Origin: Nostoc sp. TH1S01
GTDB lineage: Bacteria; Cyanobacteriota; Cyanobacteriia; Cyanobacteriales; Nostocaceae
NCBI GenBank assembly: GCA_018993265.1
Contig: JAGKSW010000092.1
Coordinates: 1-36,249, forward strand
Length of the DNA stretch: 36,249 bases
Reading direction: 5' to 3'
The notes below the pieces were generated by a model. That model had not been told where the DNA came from. It saw only the letters and a program-made list of their open reading frames with translations, and ran no database searches. A program made the position numbers and the translations under genes. Positions 1 to 8,454 of the stretch are shown one piece after another; the stretch's first letter is position 1, and each line of letters opens with the position of its first letter.

Positions 1-2
1 AA

Positions 3-1940
3 GAAGAGGATATCCAAGAACTCAAGCACATCACACCCACAGATGAAGAACTAGACAGACTCTTAGGCAAATTAGAAAGTAACCAAGCTAGTGTTATTGC
101 TTTAGACTTCTTTCGAGATGTACCTGTAGAACCTGGTCATGCCAAACTGTTAAACCGCTTGCAAACAAACGATAAAATTATTCCGATTTGTAGTACAACA
201 ACCCCACCTCCACCAGGATCAAATGCAAACAATGTCGGATTTGCTGATCTTCCAGAAGACCCCGACGCAGTGATTCGCCGCGCTCTGCTATTTGTCAATC
301 CTGAGCCAAAAGCGCCCTGTCAAAGCCAGCAATCCCTGGCAGTTTTAGCAGCATTGAAATATCTAGCAGATACAGCGAAAATTCAACCGCAAATTACCCA
401 AACAGGTGATGCATTACAATTAAAATTGGGCAAAACTGTGTTTTATCGTTTACCACAAGATGCTGGCGGTTACATAGCCGCAGATAATGGTGGTTTTCAA
501 CTATTGCTCAACTACCGTTCTTTTCATAATGTTGCCCAAACTGTCAGTTTTACAGACGTACTCAACAATAAAGTTAATCCTAATTGGGTTAAGGGCAAAA
601 TAGTTTTAATTGGAGCTACAGCACCCAGTAAGCAAGATATTCGTAATACTCCTTACGCTACTGGTAGACAAGATAATGCTGGGAAAATGCCAGGAATTGT
701 CATTCATGCCCATATTGTCAGTGAGATTCTCAGCGCAGTTCTTGACCAAAGACCAATATTTTGGTACTTCCCAGAATGGGGAGAAGTAACTTGGCTGTGG
801 GGTTGGACTTTAATAGGTGCGTTAATTGGATGGAAAATTAAGCGTCCACTGTTTCTAGGATTAGCTGGTGGAGGAGCTTTAGTTCTCTTGATCGGTACTG
901 GCTTTATCATCTTTACCCAAGCTGGATGGGTACCAATAGCACAGCCTGTATTAGGGTTAATTGCAGCAGCTGGCAGCGTAGTTGTCTACACTGCATACTA
1001 TGAAAAACTACAGCGAGACAAAATAGCCCATCAGATTCAAGAACAAGAAAAAACTATAGATCTCTTGAAATCGCTATTACGAGAAGGTGGTGCGATTGGT
1101 AATGAAACAATTTCACCTGTTGATAGCCAGCCTCAAAGCGGTCAATTGCTGAACAACCGCTACAAGGTTTCGCATGTATTAGGTTCAGGTGGTTTTGGTT
1201 ATACTTACTTAGCCGATGATACTAAACGTCCTGGTTCGCCAAAGTGTGTTGTGAAGCATTTACAGCCTGCTCAAAAAGACCCTAGATTTCTGGAAGTTGC
1301 TAGGCGTTTATTTAACGCAGAGGCAGAAATTTTAGAGGTATTGGGACAACACAAGCGCATTCCTCAACTACTGGCTTATTTTGAAGAAAATCAGCAATTT
1401 TATTTAGTTCAGGAGTATATCAAAGGTCATTGCTTACAGGATGAATTGACCGCGGGTAAGCGTCTTGAGGAACCTGAAGTTATCAAAATCTTAAGAGATG
1501 TTTTGAAGGTACTAGTATTTGTCCACGATCATAATGTCATCCATCGAGATATCAAACCCAGTAATTTGATGCGACGGGAAACAGACAATAGAATAGTTTT
1601 GATTGACTTTGGCGCAGTTAAGCAAATTCAACCGCATCAAGAAGAGGAAAGCTTAACAGTGGCCGTGGGTACTTTGGGTTATGCATCACCTGAACAACTT
1701 ATGGGTCAGCCAAGGTTAAACAGTGATATTCATGCCTTGGGAATGATTGGAATTCAAGCTTTAACTGGAAAAATTGCGAAAGAAATTGAACGTGATCCAC
1801 AGACAACTGTGCTAATTTGGCGAGATAAGGCACAAGTTTCTGATGGGTTGGCTGCGATCTTAGAACGGATGACTTCCTTTGATTATCTGAGAAGATATCA
1901 AACTGCTAAGGAAGTTCTTGAGGATTTAGATAAGCTCTAG
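3..1940 (+). CDS. CHASE2 domain Ser/Thr protein kinase (5' partial)
   Basis: Membrane-bound Hanks-type Ser/Thr kinase with an extracytoplasmic CHASE2 sensor, cut by the left window edge. The frame is open from base 3; a TTG at 159 lies inside the conserved CHASE2 stretch ALDFFRDVPVEPGHAKLL and is not the start. CHASE2 continues to about base 740 (KGKIVLIGATAPS, then PGIVIHAHIVSEIL), followed by three hydrophobic helices (about 755-1010), a short coiled linker, and the kinase from about 1150: glycine loop GSGGFGYTYLA, Lys in VVKHL, catalytic HRDIKPSN, Mg-binding DFG in LIDFGAVKQI, and GTLGYASPEQL. All key residues are present, so it should be active. CHASE2-TM3-kinase is a frequent cyanobacterial layout. 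The signal sensed is unknown. Downstream lies IS debris, so it ends its unit. Confidence 0.93.
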   Translation, partial: EEDIQELKHITPTDEELDRLLGKLESNQASVIALDFFRDVPVEPGHAKLLNRLQTNDKIIPICSTTTPPPPGSNANNVGFADLPEDPDAVIRRALLFVNPEPKAPCQSQQSLAVLAALKYLADTAKIQPQITQTGDALQLKLGKTVFYRLPQDAGGYIAADNGGFQLLLNYRSFHNVAQTVSFTDVLNNKVNPNWVKGKIVLIGATAPSKQDIRNTPYATGRQDNAGKMPGIVIHAHIVSEILSAVLDQRPIFWYFPEWGEVTWLWGWTLIGALIGWKIKRPLFLGLAGGGALVLLIGTGFIIFTQAGWVPIAQPVLGLIAAAGSVVVYTAYYEKLQRDKIAHQIQEQEKTIDLLKSLLREGGAIGNETISPVDSQPQSGQLLNNRYKVSHVLGSGGFGYTYLADDTKRPGSPKCVVKHLQPAQKDPRFLEVARRLFNAEAEILEVLGQHKRIPQLLAYFEENQQFYLVQEYIKGHCLQDELTAGKRLEEPEVIKILRDVLKVLVFVHDHNVIHRDIKPSNLMRRETDNRIVLIDFGAVKQIQPHQEEESLTVAVGTLGYASPEQLMGQPRLNSDIHALGMIGIQALTGKIAKEIERDPQTTVLIWRDKAQVSDGLAAILERMTSFDYLRRYQTAKEVLEDLDKL

Positions 1941-1966
1941 AGTTAGATAGAAGTCTGGTTAATCTA

Positions 1967-1984
1967 AGAGGTTGTTTTAAAAGT
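1967..1984. repeat. Solo terminal repeat of the GAGG(C/T)TGTTT element family
   Basis: AGAGGTTGTTTTAAAAGT matches 16 of 18 positions of the left end of the miniature element at 34373 (AGAGGCTGTTTGAAAAGT). It starts 27 bases after the kinase stop codon. No matching opposite end was found nearby, so it is probably the remaining end of a deleted or nested element. The bases between here and 2029 (including GATCCCCCCTTAA) are not coding. Confidence 0.45.
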
Positions 1985-2028
1985 AGTTAGCTGTGATTTT
2001 AAGCACTTCTCGATCCCCCCTTAAAAAG

Positions 2029-2218
2029 CAGGGCTGTTTCATTCCACAAGGGCAAAGAGTTTGTCAATATCATTAGAGAGGAATCTTTGGGCTTTTGTGA
2101 TGAAAGGATAACCATAACGACGCAGAAGATTGAGTGCGATCGCTCTAATAATTGAGAGATTTGCAGGAGCGTTGCCCAAACGGATGGTTGAATTACGTGA
2201 GTTCGACCTGGAGTTAAA
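2029..2218 (-). pseudogene. ISAs1-family transposase, C-terminal remnant with one IS end
   Basis: On the minus strand the frame 2218-2039 reads ...IRLGNAPANLSIIRAIALN followed by LLRRYGYPFITKAQRF and ends at TGA. This matches the C-terminal end of ISAs1-type DDE transposases (pattern R.GNAP.NL..lR.iALNLL). A stop at 2219-2221 and the absence of the upstream catalytic part show it is a fragment. Just past the stop is CAGGGCTGTTTCATTCCAC (2029-2047), which resembles an ISAs1 terminal inverted repeat (from memory of the family); the other end is not present. The element is therefore 5'-truncated and cannot move by itself. Confidence 0.6.
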
Positions 2219-2278
2219 CTAAACATAGGACAGGTGCTGGATTTGACGTTATTTTCAGCTTACTACCTGTCCCTTTCT

Positions 2279-2422
2279 TTATCCCGAACTCAGGTTAGTT
2301 AAACTGGGTAACTGTAGTTGATTGATTAAAGTTTGAACTTGATTACATTCTGTACCTAATTCAGCAATTAAAGTACTGAGTGTAGAACTTCTAATTGCTA
2401 AAGAGAGATCACTAATCTGCAT
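2279..2422 (-). CDS. Small ORF downstream of the M50 protein
   Basis: A 47-codon frame begins with ATG at 2422, six bases after the M50-like gene stops, and ends at TAA (2279-2281). It reads MQISDLSLAIRSSTLSTLIA and continues with an amphipathic, low-charge sequence. The spacing suggests a second cistron, but there is no good ribosome site (AAAAAAT before ATG). Its end lies beside the IS debris at 2218, so it may be the surviving start of an interrupted gene. I do not recognise it. Confidence 0.3.
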   Translation of the reverse strand: MQISDLSLAIRSSTLSTLIAELGTECNQVQTLINQLQLPSLTNLSSG

Positions 2423-2428
2423 ATTTTT

Positions 2429-3172
2429 TTATACTGAACGATAGGCAATGCGGAGACTTTTAATCAAGATAATCAAAGAAGCGATCGCCATCAATCCGCC
2501 CCAAAACCAATAAGGTAAAAGTAAATATCTTTGCATCTGGGCTGTGTCGGATAGCCCCAAATAACCAGCACTATAACTAAATAAATAATCGAGTTGGTGA
2601 TAAGTACTCACGCAAGCTTGGACACCCAAAAATTGAATAGCAAAACCTTGCATCCAACGGGGTGCTTTTAAAGAAATACCAAGAATAATTAAACCTAATA
2701 AGGGAACTGCCAACAACCCAAACCAAGAACGCACCCAAATTAATGTAGATAATAATAGAAAACTACCTAAAATTTTTAAACTCAAAGATGCAGCTTTGAA
2801 ACTGCGCGAAGCCAGAATCAAAGCTGCACCAGCAATTGGCGGCCCCATTGGCCCAGCCGCAGCGACTAAACCGGGGCCAAGGGGGCCAAGTGAGGTGGCG
2901 ATGCGGTAACTAGCTACACCGGAACCATTGCTAAAAATTTCTAACTTTTGAAACTGTCCGCCTAACACCAGCGCCATTAAGCCGTGTCCCATTTCGTGAA
3001 ACCAAGTGGCCAGAATGGTGAAGGGGTATAAAATATAGTCGCCGCCGGGAACTTGCCACAACACAGCTGTAGCGATCGCAGCTGCAACTAACCACGTCAA
3101 CCCCATACGTTCTACCTCTGGTGGGGCTTCTGTAGAGAGTAAAGTTGCAAAATCTTTACTTGGTTCCTTCAT
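2429..3172 (-). CDS. M50-like membrane zinc metalloprotease
   Basis: Integral-membrane protein of 247 residues. The zinc motif HEMGH is at residues 59-63 in the first long hydrophobic region (TILATWFHEMGHGLMALVLG), as in site-2-protease/M50 relatives, and several further hydrophobic helices follow, ending with a short basic tail. M50-type enzymes cut substrates within or near the membrane; some small family members have no proven protease activity. A second zinc-ligand motif (NPDG-like) is not obvious, so catalysis is inferred from HExxH only. The N-terminal 20 residues are hydrophilic. It is separated from the upstream FHA gene by 157 bases of heptamer repeat, so co-transcription is uncertain. 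Confidence 0.8.
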   Translation of the reverse strand: MKEPSKDFATLLSTEAPPEVERMGLTWLVAAAIATAVLWQVPGGDYILYPFTILATWFHEMGHGLMALVLGGQFQKLEIFSNGSGVASYRIATSLGPLGPGLVAAAGPMGPPIAGAALILASRSFKAASLSLKILGSFLLLSTLIWVRSWFGLLAVPLLGLIILGISLKAPRWMQGFAIQFLGVQACVSTYHQLDYLFSYSAGYLGLSDTAQMQRYLLLPYWFWGGLMAIASLIILIKSLRIAYRSV

Positions 3173-3202
3173 GGCGTACTTTCCTGAATGTAATTACCCC
3201 AA

Positions 3203-3325
3203 TTATAGGAAGTATGAAGTATGAAGTATAAAGTATGAAATCTCACCTATGAAGTGTGAAGTGTTAGGTATGAGGTTTATTTTTTAGTTTTTAAACTCCA
3301 GACTTCAGACTTCACACTTCAGACT
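3203..3325. repeat. Heptanucleotide tandem repeats (GAAGTAT / CAGACTT types)
   Basis: GAAGTATGAAGTATGAAGTA and variants (GAAGTGT) fill 3210-3270, and CAGACTTCAGACTTCACACTT occurs at 3299-3322. These are typical short tandemly repeated repetitive sequences of heterocystous cyanobacteria. They fill the gap between the FHA and M50-like genes and contain no gene. Confidence 0.75.
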
Positions 3326-3329
3326 TTTT

Positions 3330-4196
3330 TTAGGTTAGCTGAAAGATAAATGTTACCAAGTCGCCTTTACCGAGGCTGATGCGATCGCCTGGGCGGAGGC
3401 GGTGTCGGTTCCCTGGTAATAATGGCAAATTGTTAATATAAGTACCATTAGAACTACCGACATCTTCGACATAGAAAGCATCTCCTTCAACACGAATATC
3501 TGCGTGTATGCGAGAGACAATTTCCGAATTACTAAACCCAGAAACATCAATATCGGGAGGGATACGGTCATTAGGTTTACCGATGTGAATTACCGACAAA
3601 CTTTGGGGTAATTCAATTTCGCGATCGCTTTGAATGTGAACTAACCGCGCTGTTACCTGTTGTAACTGAGTTCTCGCCACACCTGTGGTGGCTGGTGCGG
3701 GTGCGGGTACTGTTGGTTCTACTTCAGGTGCAGGTGCAGGTTCGGGCGCTGGTTCTGGTGCAGGTGCTGGGCTAGGAATTGCTGCCTCAGCCACAGGTGT
3801 AGGAGCCACAGTAGGCGGTGGAGATGAAGGTTCGCTTTCAACTGCTACTGGTTGTGGTGCTGCGGCTGGTGGTGCTACAGGTGCAGGTGCAGGCTGTTGA
3901 TTAATGCCTAATGAGTCTGGTTGTAACAGATCCAAAAGGGGATCTGGTGAAACTAATGGCGGGACTTGTACAGGAACTTCGGGAGCAACTGTAGGTGCAA
4001 CAGCCGCAGGAGAAACAGGAGCAGGTGCAGCAGCAGAGTGGAGATTAAAGCCACATTGACCGCAGAAAGCAGCATCTGCCTGTACTGTTGCTCCGCAGTT
4101 GGGACAGTTACTAGTCGCTGGTAAAGGCGTATAGCAAGCTTCGCACTGGACAGCGCCGTTGGGATTGGGATGATTGCAATTCGGGCAGACGATCAT
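3330..4196 (-). CDS. Double zinc-ribbon / FHA domain protein
   Basis: Phosphothreonine-binding adaptor, 288 residues from the chosen start. I start at the ATG at 4196 (MIVCPNCNHPNP), because the 42 upstream in-frame codons are cysteine-poor low-conservation sequence and AAAGG lies about nine bases before this ATG. The N-terminus has two CxxC...CxxC ribbons (CPNC/CEAC and CPNC/CGQC). Then comes an Ala/Pro/Val-rich linker of about 120 residues with PAPEPAPEPAPAPEVEP repeats, and a C-terminal FHA domain with HIGK..., SRIHADI and GSSNGTYIN. FHA domains bind phosphothreonine peptides, so a partner Ser/Thr kinase is expected; a kinase lies at the left window edge on the other strand, but no direct link is shown. 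Confidence 0.88.
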   Translation of the reverse strand: MIVCPNCNHPNPNGAVQCEACYTPLPATSNCPNCGATVQADAAFCGQCGFNLHSAAAPAPVSPAAVAPTVAPEVPVQVPPLVSPDPLLDLLQPDSLGINQQPAPAPVAPPAAAPQPVAVESEPSSPPPTVAPTPVAEAAIPSPAPAPEPAPEPAPAPEVEPTVPAPAPATTGVARTQLQQVTARLVHIQSDREIELPQSLSVIHIGKPNDRIPPDIDVSGFSNSEIVSRIHADIRVEGDAFYVEDVGSSNGTYINNLPLLPGNRHRLRPGDRISLGKGDLVTFIFQLT

Positions 4197-4339
4197 TGAT
4201 TTAAGCCTTTGTTGAAGATCAGCGTTAAATAGCACTGGCAAGCAGAAAAAACTCCGTAGATGCTTCTGCTTCCACCAATCAGCAGTTTTGCAAGGGGCGA
4301 TTCTAGCTTTCGATTTTAACAACTACTCATGATAATGAA

Positions 4340-4506
4340 GAGTGCTGAGTTGAAAGTGCTGAGTGCTGAGTTAAAAGACCACCCAAAAGGACTGGAGAAT
4401 AGAGTATAAATCTACTTCTGATGAAAAGATGCTGCCCAAAAGGGGCAAGGCATTTACCGAGTACTTTTTACTTGACTCAGCACTCAGCACTCAGCACTCA
4501 GCACTT
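4340..4506. repeat. Inverted heptamer repeats (GTGCTGA / CTCAGCA)
   Basis: AGTGCTGAGTGCTGAGTT-type repeats at 4342-4372 are complemented by CTCAGCACTCAGCACTCAG at 4475-4504, directly after the 6-phosphogluconolactonase stop. The arms could pair across about 100 bases and may act as an RNA 3' structure. Otherwise the gap holds no gene. Confidence 0.6.
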
Positions 4507-5229
4507 CTAGTTTGGCAATTCCGCCCCAGCTGCCGCATCCAGAAGCCACCAAAGTTCTCCTTGTGGCCGAATTAAGCGAGATGGGTAGCTAAAGTCATCG
4601 GCTTGGGGGGCAAAGACTTTGGCTAAAGCTGGACGTTTATTAGCACCAGCCACTACAAAAATCACACTGCGAGCAGCGTTGATGAAGGGGTAAGTGAAGG
4701 TGATGCGGGGATTTCCATCCTTGTTACCCACAGTAATTAAGCGATCGCTTACTTTGAGTGCTTCGGTGTGGGGAAACAAAGATGCAGTATGGGCATCATC
4801 TCCCATACCGAGCAAGATGACATCTAAAGCTGGGAACTCACCAGGAGCAGAATGAAAAAATTCTTGTAAATCCTGTTCATGCTTGGCAGCAGATAAGGCG
4901 GGATCAGCGTCTAAAGTTGGCATAGCGTGAATATTGGCGGCGGGGATATCAACACGATCTAACCATGCACGCCGCGCCATTAATTCGTTGCTATCGGGAT
5001 GATCTGGGGGAACGTAACGCTCATCTCCCCAAAAGACGTGAATTTTATCCCAAGGCAAATCTTTTGTAGCGATCGCTTCATATAAAGGCTTGGGTGTACT
5101 CCCGCCAGATAAAGCAATTGTAAATTGCCCCCGTTGAGCAATGGCAGTTTCCAACTTCGATAAAATTAAATCCAGCGATCGCGCTACTAAAGCTGACTGA
5201 TCTGATAAAACTTCTACCTGTTTATTCAT
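4507..5229 (-). CDS. pgl: 6-phosphogluconolactonase
   Basis: Hydrolyses 6-phosphoglucono-1,5-lactone to 6-phosphogluconate in the oxidative pentose phosphate pathway, which supplies NADPH in the dark and in heterocysts. The protein is 240 residues, the normal length for the DevB/SOL family. Signature segments are ALSGGSTPKPLYEAI (sugar-phosphate loop), FWGDERYVPPDHPDSNE, and LGMGDDAHTASLFPHT, followed by the C-terminal GELWWLLDAAA. It is a cytoplasmic enzyme. It stands alone: zwf and gnd are not in the window. Start ATG at 5229 gives the expected N-terminus (MNKQVEVLSD). Confidence 0.95.
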   Translation of the reverse strand: MNKQVEVLSDQSALVARSLDLILSKLETAIAQRGQFTIALSGGSTPKPLYEAIATKDLPWDKIHVFWGDERYVPPDHPDSNELMARRAWLDRVDIPAANIHAMPTLDADPALSAAKHEQDLQEFFHSAPGEFPALDVILLGMGDDAHTASLFPHTEALKVSDRLITVGNKDGNPRITFTYPFINAARSVIFVVAGANKRPALAKVFAPQADDFSYPSRLIRPQGELWWLLDAAAGAELPN

Positions 5230-5753
5230 GGCTTTATGATGACATTGCCGGCTTCCAGCAATACGATACCGAACTTCTTACAAACCCTCCTTTTAACTTC
5301 TGAAACTTTTAACATCAAGCATTAAACAGACATAATTCAACCTAATACACCGTTATCATCTTTCATCTGATGTTGTCAGTAGTCAGTGGTACTAACTGGG
5401 AAAAGGCGAGAAAGGGTTTCTGATCAGCTGATGTGCATTCAAGTTGTATATTCTAGGAGTGGAGATTCTCATAAGTCCTTTGTCAACGCCTCGAATTCGC
5501 TCGGCGTTGACCCTGAGCGGAGCCGAAGGGTCAAGGGACTTCCAAATAAAAAAATACCCTATCTTTGTGTAAGCAGAGGGAGCAGAGGAGGAAGAATGGC
5601 TTGCATCGCCTTCGCGGTGAAAATTGGATAATTTAATTTCTGGAAGCCCCCAATACAAATGACTAATGACGAATGACCAAGGACGACGTTCATGAATGGT
5701 TCAGCAATTTGGATGTGTTTTAGCTTACCAATTCATTAAAAATACAAGTAAGC
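5230..5753. other. Intergenic region rich in repeats
   Basis: No gene seen. It holds GTCAGTA-type heptamers near 5368, a structured inverted-repeat element at 5473-5541, AGAGGGAGCAGAGGAGG near 5575, and AATGACT/AATGACG/AATGACC heptamers at 5658-5680. Short open frames on both strands across 5386-5658 translate repeat sequence and are not convincing genes. Confidence 0.6.
5473..5541. repeat. Double-hairpin (three-way junction) dispersed repeat
   Basis: An outer stem AAGTCC (5473-5478) / GGACTT (5536-5541) encloses two hairpins: CAACGCC (5484-5490) with GGCGTTG (5503-5509), loop 12; and GACCCT (5509-5514) with AGGGTC (5527-5532), loop 12. The element reads similarly on both strands. It resembles GC-rich dispersed repeats of filamentous cyanobacteria; no second copy is in this window. 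Confidence 0.6.
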
Positions 5754-5797
5754 AAAACAAAACCCTGTAATCTTTAAAAACTACAGGGTTTTGTTTT
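5754..5797 (-). terminator. Rho-independent terminator after tRNA-fMet
   Basis: A perfect 16-bp stem (5754-5769 with 5782-5797; core ACCCTGTA/TACAGGGT) has a 12-base loop. On the minus strand it ends in a T-rich arm from AAAACAAAA. It lies 10 bases past the encoded CCA of the tRNA, so it ends that transcript. The same structure could work on the plus strand. Confidence 0.8.
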
Positions 5798-5807
5798 ATT
5801 TGTGATT

Positions 5808-5884
<77 letters not shown>

Positions 5885-5930
5885 GCGCTCTTGACTTTTC
5901 TAGTATAACTCAAAGTCCAGAGTTTGACAA

Positions 5931-6884
5931 CTATAACAGCGATAATTCTCCAACAACTTCTAAACGCCTGTATTTGCCGAAGGTCATAAACTTTTCTGCG
6001 AGGGTTTCTGCGGCACTAGGACTAATCCAACCCATTTGTTGCAGTAAGTGAATAGCTACGGCATGTTTGGCTCGTTTTGCCCCATCCATGACTTTGATTG
6101 CGAGTCCCATACCTTCACCAAGCCTGCCGATACACTGTACGCCTTCTGCACCAGCTTTGCTGACTACTTCTCCTGGCGCTAAACGCATCAATTCGGTATC
6201 AAATTCGCCATCGCCAGCAACTAAGGCGGGGTGATGAATCATCGCCCGGACGATGCGCTCCATATCCAAATTGCTACTTGCGGCCAGAAGCGCATACAAA
6301 GATGCCATTTGTCCGAGTTGCATAAGATAGGTTGGTGCGCCGCAGTCATCATGGGCGCTGATAAATTCCTCCGCAGGCATTCGCAGTAACTCGGCGATTT
6401 TAGTCAAAATTAACTGCTGTATAGGGTGCTTGCGGTCTAAATAGTTATTTACAGGCCAATGGCGTTGCTGGCAAACAGCTAACATTCCGGCGTGTTTACC
6501 AGAGCAATTGTATTCCAGCGGACTGCGTTTACCTTCTGGAATCGGGCATTGAAGAGCCGTGGGGTCAACATCAGCACGCCAAAGGATGTTAAATACCTGT
6601 CTGACTTGCTCTATTGTGCCTTTGTGTGAACTGGCAATAATTGCTAAATCGCGATCGCTCAGATCGTAGCGTTCTAAGGTGCCGGTTGTTGTGACAGCTA
6701 GTGCTTGAAAGGGTTTAAGCGATGAACGGACAAATGTTGCCGTTTCCGCGTTACCAGCAACGGACAAAACCCGTCCTCTGTCATCGCATACAACAGCTTG
6801 GACTACATGCCGTGATTCTATGATGCCTTCCCTTAGTAACCGGACTTCCAGTACTGTGGCTTGAGTTCGTTTTCCCATTGTCAT
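5931..6884 (-). CDS. L-asparaginase, class 3 (Asparaginase_II, ReAV-type)
   Basis: Hydrolyses L-asparagine to aspartate and ammonia. The 317-residue protein belongs to the Rhizobium etli ReAV-like family, not to the plant-type or E. coli-type enzymes. Catalytic and metal-site positions are visible: SSLK (Ser54 and Lys57), YNCSGKHAGM (Cys127, Lys130) and HDDCGAP (Cys181); the spacing of these residues matches the ReAV pattern S48/K51, C135/K138, C189. There is no signal peptide, so it is cytoplasmic. The start could be Met1 or Met3 (MTMGKRT); neither has a clear ribosome site. It follows the CGLD27 gene by 153 bases containing TCAATGG repeats and precedes the initiator tRNA. Confidence 0.92.
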   Translation of the reverse strand: MTMGKRTQATVLEVRLLREGIIESRHVVQAVVCDDRGRVLSVAGNAETATFVRSSLKPFQALAVTTTGTLERYDLSDRDLAIIASSHKGTIEQVRQVFNILWRADVDPTALQCPIPEGKRSPLEYNCSGKHAGMLAVCQQRHWPVNNYLDRKHPIQQLILTKIAELLRMPAEEFISAHDDCGAPTYLMQLGQMASLYALLAASSNLDMERIVRAMIHHPALVAGDGEFDTELMRLAPGEVVSKAGAEGVQCIGRLGEGMGLAIKVMDGAKRAKHAVAIHLLQQMGWISPSAAETLAEKFMTFGKYRRLEVVGELSLL

Positions 6885-6913
6885 GGGTTAAAGTTTATCT
6901 CTTTTTATATTTG

Positions 6914-6938
6914 TCAATGGTCAATGGTCAATGGTCAA
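6914..6938. repeat. Heptamer tandem repeat (TCAATGG)3
   Basis: Three exact TCAATGG units followed by a partial one, between the CGLD27 and asparaginase genes. A typical cyanobacterial short tandem repeat; no gene. Confidence 0.85.
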
Positions 6939-7037
6939 AAAGCTAATTATTAGACTTGATGACTATGGACTTTTGAACGCCAGTGAGAAAGTTGGCACAG
7001 CCACCCAACGCACTAGCTCCTCTTGACTGTGGACTAT

Positions 7038-7538
7038 TTAAAACAAATGCCAAACTATAGTACCAATTAGGTACATTCCCGCCAAGCCAGCAAAGGTAAA
7101 TTGTAACCGTTGCAGAATTGGCTTAATTTCATACATGACAATTAAGCGATCGCGAGCCAAAACTTCTTGAGGTTTGATCCAGGTTTGACCATCATACCAG
7201 CCTGACTCTTCATAAAATACGGTCGTGCTGTAAAGGCGATCGCGGACATAACGCCAACCTAAGTACATCCGTACTACGACTAACATTACACCCAGACTTG
7301 CCCCTGCGGCTCCACAGAGGATAAAATGAACAGCATATTTGTGTGGCGGAAAGCTGGCTGCTGCGACTGGCCCAGAAACTAGCCAGGAAAAACCCCAAAT
7401 CCAGGCGATGTTCGTGATGTATTCCCGCCAATTTAAAGTGCAATCACGAAATAGCCAGGAAGTTTTTAATTGTTCGTACTCATTAAGTGGTTGTTGGTCT
7501 GTTGGAACCGGGCAATTGGAAACCGAAGACCTCATCAT
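7038..7538 (-). CDS. CGLD27 family membrane protein (DUF1230)
   Basis: Protein of 166 residues, conserved in cyanobacteria, green algae and plants (Conserved in Green Lineage and Diatoms 27). The visible signature is [20 protein letters not shown] at the N-terminus, two hydrophobic helices around residues 42-95, then [20 protein letters not shown] and [20 protein letters not shown], and a C-terminal helix. Plant homologues are plastid proteins linked to iron status and photoprotection; the molecular role is unknown. Its ATG (7538) overlaps the rsfS stop codon as ATGA, so translation is probably coupled to rsfS. Confidence 0.9.
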   Translation of the reverse strand: MMRSSVSNCPVPTDQQPLNEYEQLKTSWLFRDCTLNWREYITNIAWIWGFSWLVSGPVAAASFPPHKYAVHFILCGAAGASLGVMLVVVRMYLGWRYVRDRLYSTTVFYEESGWYDGQTWIKPQEVLARDRLIVMYEIKPILQRLQFTFAGLAGMYLIGTIVWHLF

Positions 7539-7996
7539 ATTGGCTTACCCCCACCCTCATCAGCTGCTGGAACGGCAATACGTTCTGCATTCACCCAGAA
7601 CGCTTCTAAATTATAAAACTCCCGCTCCTTGGGCATCATGATGTGAACAATCACATCACCGTAATCTTGTAACACCCAACTCCCTTCAGCTTTGCCTTCT
7701 GTGCGTAAGGGACTACGTTGCCATTCAGTCTCTACTGTATCTTCTATTGCTTGGGCGATCGCCCTGACTTGCACCCTAGAGTAGCCCGTCATCATGACAA
7801 AATAATCTGCTAGGTAAGATACATCGGCTACTCTCAGTACCAAAATATCTCCTGCTTTGCGGTCTGATGCTGCTTCAGCAACAGTCATAGCTAATTGTCC
7901 ACTCAAATCTTTTATACCTGCATCGAGGCTTTTAAGTGGACTATTTTTCTCCGACACAGATTTTAATGGGAGATTTCCTTGGATATAATCAGACAT
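7535..7996 (-). CDS. rsfS: Ribosomal silencing factor RsfS (Iojap family)
   Basis: Binds ribosomal protein uL14 on the large subunit and blocks subunit joining when translation should be lowered. The protein is 153 residues. The Iojap/RsfS core starts near residue 36: [14 protein letters not shown] helix (here [19 protein letters not shown]), [21 protein letters not shown], and the C-terminal [22 protein letters not shown] with FW. The first 35 residues are an extra, low-complexity N-terminus of the kind seen in cyanobacterial homologues. It is the first gene of a minus-strand unit with CGLD27, asparaginase and the initiator tRNA. An HIP1-like GCGATCGC lies inside. Confidence 0.95.
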   Translation of the reverse strand: MSDYIQGNLPLKSVSEKNSPLKSLDAGIKDLSGQLAMTVAEAASDRKAGDILVLRVADVSYLADYFVMMTGYSRVQVRAIAQAIEDTVETEWQRSPLRTEGKAEGSWVLQDYGDVIVHIMMPKEREFYNLEAFWVNAERIAVPAADEGGGKPI

Positions 7997-8454
7997 TAAA
8001 CCTCAGGTGCTTGATCCCTTTTATTTTATAATTACTCACCAACAACAATTGAACAACAACTGTTTTTTTGAATACTAACAAAAAACGTCTGGAAATGCAG
8101 TTAGTTCAAAATTGAATGTTTGGATTGCAACTAAAAATCAGACCAAATAGCTACAAGCTAAAGTCTCATCACCCATCAAGCAGTAAACTTTTACCAAGAA
8201 TTGTAGCGAATAATTTCCCCATTAAAATGGTACAATATTCAATATTCTATCTAAAGTATGAGTAGAAACGATTCTGCCTCCATAGAAAATCATCAAATTT
8301 ATCCGTCGTTGTGCGCTGGAAATCATAGATAAAACCAAAGCACCCATGATATTTGCTAGCTTTAATTCAAGCGCAGTACGGTTACTAAATTGTTCAACGC
8401 CAACTTTTGTGAAAAGTTATAATTGACTTTTTTTAGTAGTTATTGTAATTTTAG
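7997..8454. other. AT-rich intergenic region
   Basis: No supported gene. A 64-codon open frame on the minus strand (8416-8222) contains IMGALVLSMISSAQRRINLM but has no upstream ATG with a ribosome site and no recognised family. The region should hold the rsfS promoter on its left side. Confidence 0.4.

Noticed and set aside
3203-3325. Possible CRISPR array from repeated GAAGTAT units
   Set aside because: Units are seven bases in direct tandem with no spacers, and no cas gene is in the window.
3685-3900. Gly/Ala-rich plus-strand open frame
   Set aside because: It is the reverse of the Pro/Ala-rich linker of the FHA protein; low-complexity coding sequence opens the other strand.
8222-8416. 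Minus-strand 64-codon open frame in the gap between rsfS and the glycosyltransferase
   Set aside because: No ATG with a ribosome site at its head, no recognised family, and AT-rich sequence where such frames occur by chance.
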